From positions 3,882 to 35,593 of the forward strand of contig JBBBWG010026658.1 of the NCBI GenBank assembly GCA_037176905.1: a DNA stretch of 31,712 nucleotides, given 5' to 3'. Under the pieces are notes generated by a model that was not told the origin of the DNA, ran no database searches, and saw only the letters and a program-made list of their open reading frames with translations. The stretch is from Azolla pinnata. Its lineage: Eukaryota > Streptophyta > Polypodiopsida > Salviniales > Salviniaceae. The position numbers and the translations under genes were made by a program. This document shows, piece by piece, positions 17,515 through 26,984 of the stretch (position 1 is the first letter of the stretch; the number at the start of each line of letters is the position of its first letter).

Positions 17515-20374
17515 TCAATGCTGGTACTGTGTCAAATGTTCCTTGTTTTTCCTGTATGCATAAAACACACTCTGGATCAAATACACCGTTTTCAACTCAT
17601 TAAAGATAAAAAAGAAGACGATAAAAGATGAGATTTCATTGGAAATTACCTATAGCAACTTGCACCAAATCTGCATAATGGCTTCGCTTGATCCTTGAGC
17701 TTGAGCTTCTTCTTCTTGCCTTGTTCGATGCCTTTATTGTTGTCGTCATCTTTTTCACTGTCATCATCTTCAGAAGATAATTCTGTTTCCTCATCATCAT
17801 CATCATCATCATCATCATCAGCATCTTCTTCTTCTTCTTCTTCTTCTTCTTCTCCCTCATCATCATGTAGAGCCGCTCCTTTGTCTTCATCATCATCCAC
17901 AATAAAGCCACCTAAAGTTTCATCCTCCTCCTCCTCTTCCTCCTCCTCCTCCTCCTCCTCATCATCATCCATAAGAGCAACTGGTTTCTTCGATGCACTT
18001 GGCACATGTAAACGAAGGTTTGGTTTCATTCCCAGCTTGGACTTTTTTAAACTTGAGATAACCATCTTTTCATCTTGATCCTCCCCAATCCATTCATCAT
18101 CTTCTTCATCTCTCATCTTTTTCCTATTCGATGTAATCTTCTTCTTAACATTCTTTGCTTCATTTTCATCATCATCATGGTCATCATTATCATCATCATC
18201 TTCTTCTTCTTCTTCATCTTCTTCTTCTTCTTCATCTTCTTCCTCTTCTGTTGCCTTTCTAGCAGATATCGTTTGAATTGGTGAGGTCCATGTATTCCTC
18301 CCACACATCTTTTTCTTATATTGTTCAAACTCCAAACCTTCCACCAGAAAACCGAATTCTGGAAGAAGAGGACACGCTCAGCATAATAATCTGACTGAGC
18401 AAAGATTAAGATTTCTCAGCTTAAACCTATAGTTAATAAATATGGACAAGCTTCCTAAACATATGACGAATCTGCCTCTTTCATTACATGCTGTGCTTTT
18501 ATAAGCATGTTTCTGTCTAGTAGGCATATACAGGTGTGTTCTAAATTCTTGAGTGCTTTTTAAGCGTTGATAATACAAAAGCACCATGCAGTGCAAAAAC
18601 CTATACCTGCCATACCAATGTGTCGTCTTACAGTGCAATCATTGGAGTGCAATGATTATGTTTGAACTTCAACCATTAAACAATAAATCCTATAGGATTG
18701 TATGTAGTGCAAGGGCTCTAGTTTGAACAATGATTGATTCGACCCTGAACCCTCTCTGATTATATAAAGTCAACAACTCGAGCTGGACCTTCGATTGATG
18801 CAACCCTAAACTCTATTGGATTATATATACCATAATAACTCGAGTTTGAACTTCGATTGATTCAACCTGGCTCATGCCCCTTACCATTTTAAGGTTCGGC
18901 TTGTATGGTTATTTTTGTAAACATTCATTAGCATATCGATTCTAAGCAGTCGATTGAATTTGAGTGCTTCAAAAGCGCCTTCCAGGCAATATGAGTTCAT
19001 AATACTCCATAGATTTTAAACCTCGATCACAACGCACTAAACCGTAATTCACACAAAAGACACAGGAGCCATACCTTTTACAGGATCGATGCTCTCCAAG
19101 GCCATGATGTTGCCACCCAACTTTCGTGGTTCATCGTGGAGTTCATCATTAGGAAGAGCTGGAGATTCTCCTCTTTCTTGTAAGTGTGGTCGATGCAGAC
19201 TGAGGTGAGGTTTCTCTTCTTGCTTCTTGCGTCTCTCATATCCTCTCTGTTCCCTCCTCGCAATTGCCTGGGCAAGGGCCTCTTCTTCTTCTTCTTCTTC
19301 CTCCTCCTCCACATTGTCATGGGTTTGATTCCTTTTCGGGCTTGTAGCCTCCTTTGGAGGTTTGATAACACCCAAAGCACAATCATATCGAGTGCTGACA
19401 TCATGTTCAGACTCATCTCTTCGAGTTCTGTTGCTCCATTCTTGCACGGTTCTGTGATTTGATCCGTCTTCTCGGTTACAAACCACTTCAGCTTGTGGCT
19501 CGTCATCGCCATTGCCATGAGATGTATGTATGCCTCTGGATCTAGAGCTACCTTCTTCCACTTTCGCATGTGGTTCATCATCGTCATCAGCGTCACCGTG
19601 ACCATCAACCATAGGCACGTCTTTGGATCTAGAGCTACCTTCTTCCACTTTCGCATGTGGTTCATCATCGTCATCAGCGTCACCGTGAACATTAACCATA
19701 TGCATGTCTTTGGATCTAGAGCTACCTTCTTTCACTTTCGCATGTGGTTCATCATCGTCATCAGTGTCACCGTGACCATCAACCATAGGCATGTCTCTGG
19801 ATCTAGAGATGGGCATACTAACCACTTTCGGACATAATTCATCCCCATCCCCATCTACCGTTAGTATGTTCCTGGATTTAGAGCTAGGTTCTTCTTTCAT
19901 ACTAGCCACTTCAGTATGCGGTTCATTACCATCACCATCTATGCTGCTAAGTTTGCCTCTGGATCTCCAGCTAGGTTCTTCTTCTTCCGAATTATGGGAG
20001 GCTCTCCGAACAGTGAAGAACAAAGGGCGGACTATTGACAGTGAAATCATGTCCCCCGGCGAAAGCTTCAGCACTTCATCCCGCCGGACCAGAATCACAT
20101 CGTGACCGGCATCATCGTTCCCCGGGGCATGCAAAACACAGACTGGGTTTTTGCCTTCAACTCTGACTGAAAGCTTCCCGCCGTTCTTGGCGAGATCGTC
20201 CTCTTCCACCTCCAGCAACACGTGGTGCTTCGAGACGCTTCGATCTTCCGCCCCGCCTCCCTCCTGCATCATCTTCTGTTCCTCGATTCCATAGCCAATT
20301 CCTCTTCCCAGGGATGCCCTGCGCCCGTGTGGGATGAAGACAGCGACAGTGCCATCTTCTGCCACAAGCTCCAT
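17515..20374 (-). CDS. FHA-domain protein with acidic regions and a C-terminal PBZ zinc finger (APLF-like)
   Basis: Three exons, 19075-20374, 17650-18358 and 17515-17551, join with correct phases and GT-AG introns to 681 codons. I chose ATG 20374 because the frame upstream has only TTG. Residues 1-115 form an FHA phosphothreonine-binding domain (LGRG at 22-25, SVSKHH at 46-51). The middle (about 140-330) is built of repeated 25-29-residue units. A coil rich in Glu and Arg follows, then long Glu/Asp runs. The final 22 residues are a PBZ finger: C662, C668, H675, H681 (C-x5-C-x6-H-x5-H; LCRFGASCYR then KNKEHLTQYQH), split by the last intron. PBZ fingers bind poly(ADP-ribose). FHA plus PBZ plus an acidic histone-binding region is the plan of animal APLF, a non-homologous end-joining factor, so a nuclear DNA-break role is inferred. 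In APLF the acidic tail follows the fingers; here it precedes a single finger. Confidence 0.8.
18661..18875. repeat. Tandem repeat of about 62 bp in intron 1 of the APLF-like gene
   Basis: The block gattgattcgaccctgaaccctctctgattatata...aactcgag is followed by a variant gattgatgcaaccctaaactctattggattatata...aactcgag and then a partial gattgattcaacc. Flanking gtttgaac motifs recur too. About three units, 10-25% diverged by eye. Confidence 0.7.
19553..19815 (-). repeat. 87-bp tandem repeat inside the APLF-like CDS (29-residue units)
   Basis: Three near-identical units (for example VDGHGDADDDDEPHAKVEEG followed by SSRSK) lie end to end. More diverged ones flank them on both sides, each with a hydrophobic start, GDGD-type acid patch and SRS end. 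The unit is 87 bp, so the frame is kept. The SRSR/SRSK ends could be kinase or splicing-factor-like sites, but this is inference. Confidence 0.9.
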
Positions 20375-20515
20375 TCGCCCAACAAAGAATCGAAACAAAG
20401 AAGAAACACTGCTACCATGGATGGAACATACCTTGATTCCAACGGAGGTTTTTGCTGGTGGGCGATCGGAGAGCTGGAACTGTCAGAGAATCCCAGTCCT
20501 TCTGATCCCCAGCTC

Positions 20516-20643
20516 CACACATACATACATACATACATACACACATACATACATACATACCATGCCACACACACATGCATACCATACATACATACATACA
20601 TACATACATACCATGCCACACACACATGCATACCATACATACA

Positions 20644-20678
<35 letters not shown>

Positions 20679-20685
20679 GTACGTA
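20516..20685. repeat. CATA/ACAT tetranucleotide microsatellite with an embedded duplicated unit
   Basis: Runs of acatacat are interrupted twice by ccatgccacacacacatgcatacc (about 20560-20583 and 20610-20633). The tract lies about 140 bp upstream of the start of the APLF-like gene and ends in atatatatgtacgtatgt. The alternating Tyr/Ile/His and Met/Cys/Val ORFs here are artefacts. Confidence 0.9.
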
Positions 20686-20720
20686 TGTATTGTTTATATT
20701 GATTATTTTGTTGTTTATTT

Positions 20721-21152
20721 GGGAAAATTACCAAAATAAACGCCTCACAAATTGTTTTTTAAAAGATTAGCACTCGGTTTAATTGATCGACACCGAATCA
20801 GTAAATTGCGAGCTCCGTTAACATCGAATCCATCGGCTGGTTACCTTCGATTAACCGATTAACACCGTTAACCCGTTAATCGATCGATTAGATTCTAAAA
20901 GGTGCTAACTTTCGTTGATTGAATGTAGCTCGCGAATCGATTTTGGATCGATTCGTGAGAAGTAGTTAGGAATAATTTCAATTAATGTAAGACTGAAGGG
21001 ATTAATTGGGTGTGTTAGTTTCTAGTGGAAGATAAAAGTAGGAGTTAATTTGCAATTTCTGATTTTAGTAGGCGTTAATTTGCAATTTCTGATTTCAGTA
21101 GGCGTTAAATGTAATTTATAATTTTGTTAGGCATTTTTCTGGTAATTCTCCC
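20721..21152. mobile_element. Candidate MULE-type miniature inverted-repeat element, 432 bp
   Basis: The left end gggaaaattaccaaaataaa continues cgcctcacaaatt. The right end, reversed and complemented, reads gggagaattaccagaaaaat and continues gcctaacaaaatt. About 30 of 36 aligned positions match, forming terminal inverted repeats. The flanks are tgtttattt on the left (20712-20720) and tatttattt on the right (21153-21161), a 9-bp target duplication with one mismatch. A 9-bp duplication with long inverted repeats is the signature of Mutator-like elements. There is no transposase ORF, so the element is non-autonomous. The interior has cgatta-rich sequence and the 30-bp repeat at 21037-21120. Confidence 0.65.
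21037..21120. repeat. 30-bp tandem repeat inside the inverted-repeat element
   Basis: agtaggcgttaatttgcaatttctgatttt recurs at 21037, 21067 and 21097; the third copy is diverged and merges into the right terminal inverted repeat. Confidence 0.85.
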
Positions 21153-21161
21153 TATTTATTT

Positions 21162-22307
21162 GTGTATGTGTGTGTGTATGTGAATATGTCAAGGGACAAT
21201 TAAAAATAGAAAATATGATGCCCAAAATCAGGCTAATGCATTATTGGGAAATGTATCAGTTATTGCGATCCTCAATAGCTCAAAAATCAGCAATAATACA
21301 CGGGTCGATGAAACATAATACACGTTTCAAATCATTTCGTTCGGAAATTGAATGGTTTATACTTGCACTAATCTGTTCTGTAGTCAGATCATAAAGGATC
21401 ACAAAGTAAAATCAGAAGATTATTGTAAGAGAGAATAGATGAAACGAGGATCTAAAGGTGAGACTTTTGTAATTAGCAACCAGATTAAAAGGAAATCATA
21501 ATAAGCCTAAACTTAAGAAAAGTAGCAAAAGATCCACATGGCATGCATTCAAACTTACGTTATGTTTAAGTTACTATTAGCTCTAATTATATAACAACAT
21601 TCTGATTACAATTGTATGGTCTCGAGTCTATTTCGAGCTCGCCTTTCAAAATTTTATATATCTGTCATTTATTGTTGGAAACTTACTCAAAACGTTGTTG
21701 GGAATGTAATGGGAGAACGTGACCATGTTATTATTTCATATAATCGACGAATGGTTAGAAAGGATTCCTGCAACCTTAATGATGCTTACAAGTCTGCAGA
21801 TCGGAAGGACATTTTGCAAACCCTCCATTTGTCTTGGGATTATTTGGAGCAGCCAATTTTGATAACTCCATCTAGACTGCTTTGAGATTATTGGCCCCTG
21901 TGAACAATATGAAACATTATCTAGTTTGTCCAGGAGCATTAACAAATGAAAATTATAGAGAGTTCTTGTGAATTTTGCAAGGTCGATCATCGAACTACTC
22001 TTCCAGAATGATAGGTATCGATAACACAGTCTGAAAACACAGTTCCAAATCACTACATGCACTTGTAATGCTAAATTTTATTCTCCACTATTCTTGATAT
22101 TGAGGTCCAGGATTTAAATCTCTAAGGATCATTTCGCGGGCAATGTTAACAGTTTTAAGCAACACGCGATTACAGTGTTAGCTATTAAGCAACTGTATCT
22201 AAGTACTGGCTGCAAAATGAGGTAAACTCCATCATTTTCTGTCATGGCATTATCAACTTCCCTCTGTTTCCCAAGTTCGCAAGGGAAACGGGGAGCTATT
22301 CCAATGA
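21162..22307. other. Intergenic stretch without a recognised gene
   Basis: AT-rich sequence between the inverted-repeat element and the stop codon of the At4g15545-like gene. Its ORFs (for example 21616-21885, plus) have no recognisable motif. The right end should hold the 3' UTR of that gene. Confidence 0.6.
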
Positions 22308-25300
22308 TCAATCATCGTGACTTGGGCGATGACGAAGTAATAAGCTATTGAAAATAGAGAACAAATCCTCATTCTCCGGTCCAAAGATTTCTTGAACCTT
22401 TTTTAAGGTCTCCTGCACCACAATACCAAAATGGGTTAGATTAAGAGAAACAAACCATGGTTTGGTGTTTTTTCTTTCTTGTGTGTGGGGGAAAGGGCAT
22501 TGATATCATTCTATCTATATGATCCTCCAATATTAGGGGCTTCTTTCTTTCAACTCGGACATAATTCGGGCTTGACTAAGTTTTTTTACAGCTTCCTATC
22601 ATTCGCCATGAGATGATAAAATCGGGTGAAAAGCAAGTTAAACTAACTTGGAAGAGATTTTTGTTTTTGACTAATCTCTGAAAAACAATTCAATGTTTTC
22701 ATACATTGCTCAATCCTTGTGGGTGCAAGAATGGGTTCAGGGTTTTGGATTTCCCTATAGATGGTTTTCTCTACTTCTCCACATTCATAGGTTTCTTTCA
22801 CCAAACTTGGGGGGAAATAGTTAGCACACTGATTTTCCATATGACCGAACAAGAGAACCATTGAAAGTGTACTTTAACATTATAAAGGATATATCCACTG
22901 TGTATCTTTAAACTTCTTATTGAACTAACTTCCCATTTATCTACAATTATAAACAACCAACCTCTTTTGTCTGGTGATGGGCATTTAGCTCTTTCACATT
23001 TGCGAGGAAGTCGTTGAATTGCTCATACGAAAGTCGATTCCTGGGAAAACATGGCCAATGAGAAAACAAAACCTCATAAGGGAGGAGCATTATAAAGAAG
23101 CTTCCATAATGATTGAAACCCCCAAATTTCCATCGAGTATTGATGCTTCCAAACCTTGTCTTACGGAAAAATTCCTTCCCATCCATTCTAGGTGTTGCGC
23201 CTGCAATATCATATGATTCAAATGCAGCCCTTGGTTTATAAAAAACATCATGACATTGCTACTGTTTGAAAGGGTCCAAACAATAACTAATTATCACATA
23301 TGTGTACCTATAGATTAAATGTCATTTGTACTGACTGTTTTTCCTAAGAAAAATGTAAAAAGAAGGGAAAGAAAAAAAATTTGTTCTATTTTTGCATAAA
23401 TGTATTACAGTTTCCAATGCTTTAATACATGCAGTTTCATGTTTTTTTCAGGTTACAGGAATAGATGTTCTAAAGTTAAGAAAGACGAAAAATCTTTCTT
23501 GATAGTTCCTATGGCTTTTGGACAGGATGAAACATTGACACTCGGTTTCAAATATTGTATGTGCATTTTCAAGTCAATTACATGTCACAAATTTTACAAT
23601 CCATATTCGGTCACTTTTAGCTTCATGCATTAATTCTTCACCAAATTGATGCCATTGATCGTTAACCAGGGTACTACCAGACTTGTTTAGCATCTTTTGA
23701 TACTTGCCAAATATCCTAGGACTCGGGTATTAAAGCAGCTGGAGTATGGAACATTTGAGAAAGGCAATTAGCACACTCTGCCAAATTGATCAGTGTTAAT
23801 GCAATTCTGGTAAAGCTTGTTAAGCAACGTGCAAAGTCATTCTAGGTGATTTCAAGAATTTTATAAAGATTCTTATGCTTGATTGGTTGTTGTCCAATGT
23901 GATTTACTCTGTTCATCATTGACTATGAGTCCACTAGGATTTGTCTAGCATCTTTTGACACTTGGTGAATATCCTAGCGGTATGAGCCACAAATTGAAGA
24001 TTCGTAAGGCAATTTCAGTAAAAACTATCAGGTGAATCAGCATGGAGAATCATCTTAAAAATGATCCAAGATCCTTGTCTAAGCACGGCTTTAGGTTCAT
24101 TCAGTGACTAAAATTTGGAGGTACACCATACCTGGTTGTTGTCCGATGTGAGGAGGAGAATTCGGGGCTGTCGAATGATTGCTGGATGGAAGAGAAATGC
24201 TTGACATGCTTCCCATGGAGTGCCATTTTGAGAAGCTTTTCGTGGGTTTTCCTTTCGGTGAAGCGGCAGCCAATCTTGCAGCCGTTGGGGAGGAGGAAGA
24301 TTTTCCTGGCGATCCGACCGCAGTATCAGATGATGATGAAGACGACGATGGTGTTGTTGTTGCTGCTGCTGCTGCTGATGATGATGATGATGGCAATGGA
24401 AGCTTCAAGTTCTGGGCCTTGCTGCTATCGTCTTCTTGCAAAGAATGGATCAGTGTTCTCTTGAACGTTTCTAGCTTCACGCAGAGGAAAAAATCCACAG
24501 ATAGCCGAGCATGATCAGCTATGGCGGCAAGGACTGTTTTCTGTGTTCTTACCTTCAACCGATTCTTACCTTTGCCACGTCTTTGGTGAGCTTCTTCACT
24601 GTGGCTTCAAGATTGCTCTTCTCTGCTCGGAGCTTCGACTGTTTTCACATGTCCCACAGGAAAACAGCAAGCAAGCATGTCAATCTTTGACCCTAACCCT
24701 AACCCTAACCCTAAACCTAAACCTAAGGGAGCACAAAGGGATCCCAGGAGAGAACATCATGCCTAAACCCTAACCCTAACTCAAAGACAATTGGGTCACC
24801 CCGTAAGAGCTTGTATACCTTTGCCCTAACCCTAACCCTAACCCTAACCCTAACCCCTAACCCTAACCCTAACCCTGAATCTGACCCAGATGAAGGACAA
24901 ATGAATCTGCTCCTGATTCGAGGTGAAGCAGCACAATTGGACCCCATAACCGACTGTTGAGCCTCTGACCTAACCCTAACCCTAACCCAGATGAAATCTG
25001 CCCATCAGGACTCAAGCTGAAGAAGCACAATTGGACCCCGTAACAGAATGTTGAGCCTATGACCTAACCCTAACCCTAATTCAGATACAATCTGCCCATC
25101 AGTACTCAAATTGAAGCAGCACAATTGGACCGAATAGTAGAGCCCATGACCTAACCCTAATTCAAGGATCGATTAACACGAATCAGATCAGGAATGGGAA
25201 GAACATGAGACCAAAATCAAAACAAAACCGATGCAAAACTACAGATTAAAAAGAAGAAGAAGAAGATTCTGAAGGAGAAGAAGAAGAAGAAGAAGAAGAA

Positions 25301-25803
25301 GAGGAAGCTTAACCCTAATCCAAGGATCAATTAACACGAATCAATCACGAATGGAAAAGGAACATAGGACCAAAATCAAAACAAAACCAAATCAAAAGTA
25401 CAATTTAAAACGAAGAAGAAGACTATGACCTAACCCTAATCCAAGGATCGATTAGCACGAATCGAATAAGGCCAAAAATCAAAACAAAAACCGAAGCAAG
25501 ATTACAGAAATTAAAACGAAGATCGGGAAGAAGAACCTGATGCGCGAGGACAGTGGAGAGTTTGGCATCATTCTGCTCCACTGCGAGCCTGAGCTCGGCA
25601 ACACGTTGTTCGAGCTGAGCGATCGACGCATCCCTGTCCTCGATCTGGCCCATCAGCAGCTTCGCGCTCGTGCCCAACTCATCCGCCCTCGACGCTATGG
25701 CCTTGGACATGATTCTGTGGGCAATCTCGAGCTGATCATAAGGATCGGCTGGGAGCACGGACGCGATCCCCGCCGGCAAATCGGCATCGGACTTCGCCTC
25801 CAT
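22308..25803 (-). CDS. At4g15545-like coiled-coil protein (NAI2-interacting-protein family), six exons
   Basis: Exons 25537-25803, 24570-24638, 24132-24474, 23155-23200, 22962-23040 and 22308-22412 join with consistent phases to 302 codons (909 nt). ATG 25803 is chosen because no in-frame ATG lies upstream. The N terminus (LPAGIASVLPADPYDQLEIA) and a coiled coil through exon 2 (KLRAEKSNLEATVKKLTKDV) match the plant family; LETFKRTLIHSLQEDD opens exon 3. Exon 3 then encodes a Ser/Ala/Thr-rich linker. Exons 4-6 give the conserved tail PRMDGKEFFRK, RLSYEQFNDFLANVKELNAH and KKVQEIFGPENEDLFSIF. Family length is about 300-340 residues, so the gene is complete. Arabidopsis members have been reported as partners of NAI2 in ER-body formation; I recall this but cannot check it. 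Intron 1 (898 bp) is filled with telomere-type repeats. The exon 2 donor is followed 18 bp later by a second gtaaga. Confidence 0.85.
23668..24000. repeat. Diverged direct duplication in intron 3 of the At4g15545-like gene
   Basis: ttgtttagcatcttttgatacttgccaaatatcctag (near 23681) is repeated as ttgtctagcatcttttgacacttggtgaatatcctag (near 23941), about 260 bp apart, with aaggcaatt matching further on in both. Confidence 0.6.
24690..25108. repeat. Interstitial telomere-type repeats (CCCTAA)n in intron 1 of the At4g15545-like gene
   Basis: Clusters of ccctaa occur at about 24690-24722, 24766-24781, 24823-24882, 24969-24987 and 25063-25079. The hexamer, not the usual plant heptamer ccctaaa, dominates. 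Between clusters lies a unit of about 93 bp (cagatgaaatctgcccatca, gaagcacaattggacccc, tgttgagcctatgaccta) in about three copies from 24920 to 25160. The transcript strand carries UUAGGG. Confidence 0.9.
25140..25530. repeat. Second tandem repeat in the same intron, about 120-160-bp units seeded by ccctaat
   Basis: ccctaatccaaggatcgattaacacgaatc recurs at about 25155, 25312 and 25435. Each copy is followed by ggaccaaaatcaaaacaaaacc and a gaagaagaag purine tract. The third copy runs to within a few bases of the exon 1 donor. Confidence 0.85.
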
Positions 25804-26884
25804 CGAATCGCCCTGTCCATGCAAAACCAATCAAGTTTCAAATGAACCCGTCGATCTGATCGATTCCGACGATTGGCTATTTGCTCGATCGTGGCTCCGA
25901 ATTCACAAGACCATACTGCAACACAAGGGTGGCATATGGATATGATTCTGGGTGGTAATCGACACATGAGCTGGAGTGAGAGGAAATTCGCAAAGATAGT
26001 TGGCCTCTGGAGTGAGGGGAATCTGTGGAGTGCTTTGATGGAATCCCCGAATCGATCATTGTGATTAAGCCGGAAGCATCTGCACGTCCGGATTGGCATG
26101 GAGCTACTACTACTATGGAGAGGCTCGAGCGAGAATGACGAAACATCTGCTATACAGATGAGAAATCGGCAGAACGACGTCGACAGAACAGACCGGCGAG
26201 CAGCGATAGATCGTGTCCCTACCTTAAAGAGAGGAATGGAATCTGGCGATAAAAAACGGAGGCCGGGGAAAGTTGGTGAGGAGCATTATGGGGAGGGAAC
26301 AAGGAGGTTGGTTCAGGTTCCTTGTTCGGAGCTGGGCAGAGCTGGGGCCGTGGGCTCAAAAAAACTGCAGCGGTGGTTGTGCTTTGTTATCCGTCTTCGA
26401 GCAATAGAGAGCTGCTGGTGTTGCGATTCCGATATCGGATGGCAGAGGGCTCTCCTGGAATGTGGTCCATATAATCGACCCGATCGCGTTTTGTCCGGCC
26501 GTGGAAAACAGAGCAGCGAATGAAGCCAAAAGCAGTAAGTTTGTTTTTTTTTACAAGCGTAATCGTCGATGCGATGCATGGACCGAAACGTTCTCCGGTA
26601 AACAAGGGACAAAATCCAGCTCCCTCGAATGCCCTTCGGTTTGCTTCATCGACACACACACTGCAAAGAAATCACGAGCAGTTTCTGCCGGCTGTTTTTC
26701 GTCGTCAGTCTGCTGGGCGTCGATTTAATCAAGTAATGTATATATATACATATATTTCCTCCTCCGCTACGGTTGTATATACGGATGTTTATACGTATTC
26801 TGACCATGAATCCAGAGGCACCCATCTCCTTGTTGAAGTCACTCTTGTACACAAGACGTCTATAAATTTGTACATACATACGGT
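25804..26884. other. Divergent intergenic region, no further gene seen
   Basis: It separates the start of the At4g15545-like gene (minus) from the PPR gene (plus). The left part should hold the 5' UTR and promoter of the former, including an out-of-frame ATG at about 25818-25820. A tatatatacatata run lies at 26739-26752. The 141-codon ORF at 26098-26523 has no recognisable domain and probably is not a gene. Confidence 0.5.
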
Positions 26885-26888
26885 TGGG

Positions 26889-26909
26889 TACTCCTTTTTA
26901 TACGGAGTA
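26889..26909. repeat. Small inverted repeat (TACTCC / GGAGTA) at the PPR promoter
   Basis: tactcc and ggagta are separated by 9 bp and directly overlap the TATA-like motif. The neighbourhood is rich in tacg and tatacg motifs (26770-26945), reminiscent of 13280-13750. Confidence 0.4.
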
Positions 26910-26913
26910 TAAA
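26908..26913 (+). promoter_or_regulatory. TATA box of the PPR gene
   Basis: tataaa in ggagtataaatg, 77 bp upstream of ATG 26985. A start about 30 bp downstream of this box would exclude the earlier in-frame ATG at 26913, which overlaps the box itself. This supports 26985 as the start codon. Confidence 0.45.
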
Positions 26914-26984
26914 TGTACGGTACGGTCTGCGTATTATTATACGCCTCGCAGAAACGAGCGTTTTACGGTCTTTCTTCTTTTGTT

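Noticed and set aside
20222-20770. A Tyr/Ile/His-rich 182-codon plus-strand ORF
   Set aside because: It is the antisense of FHA exon sequence followed by the CATA microsatellite.
21616-21885. An 89-codon plus-strand ORF downstream of the inverted-repeat element
   Set aside because: No domain or codon pattern to support it; an ORF of this length is expected by chance in about 1 kb of open sequence.
24690-24890. A true chromosome end (telomere)
   Set aside because: The ccctaa clusters are short and interrupted, and are flanked on both sides by exons of one gene, so they are interstitial.
26098-26523. A 141-codon ORF between the divergent At4g15545-like and PPR genes
   Set aside because: No recognisable motif, no splice or homology support, and overlapping ORFs of equal length exist on the other strand.
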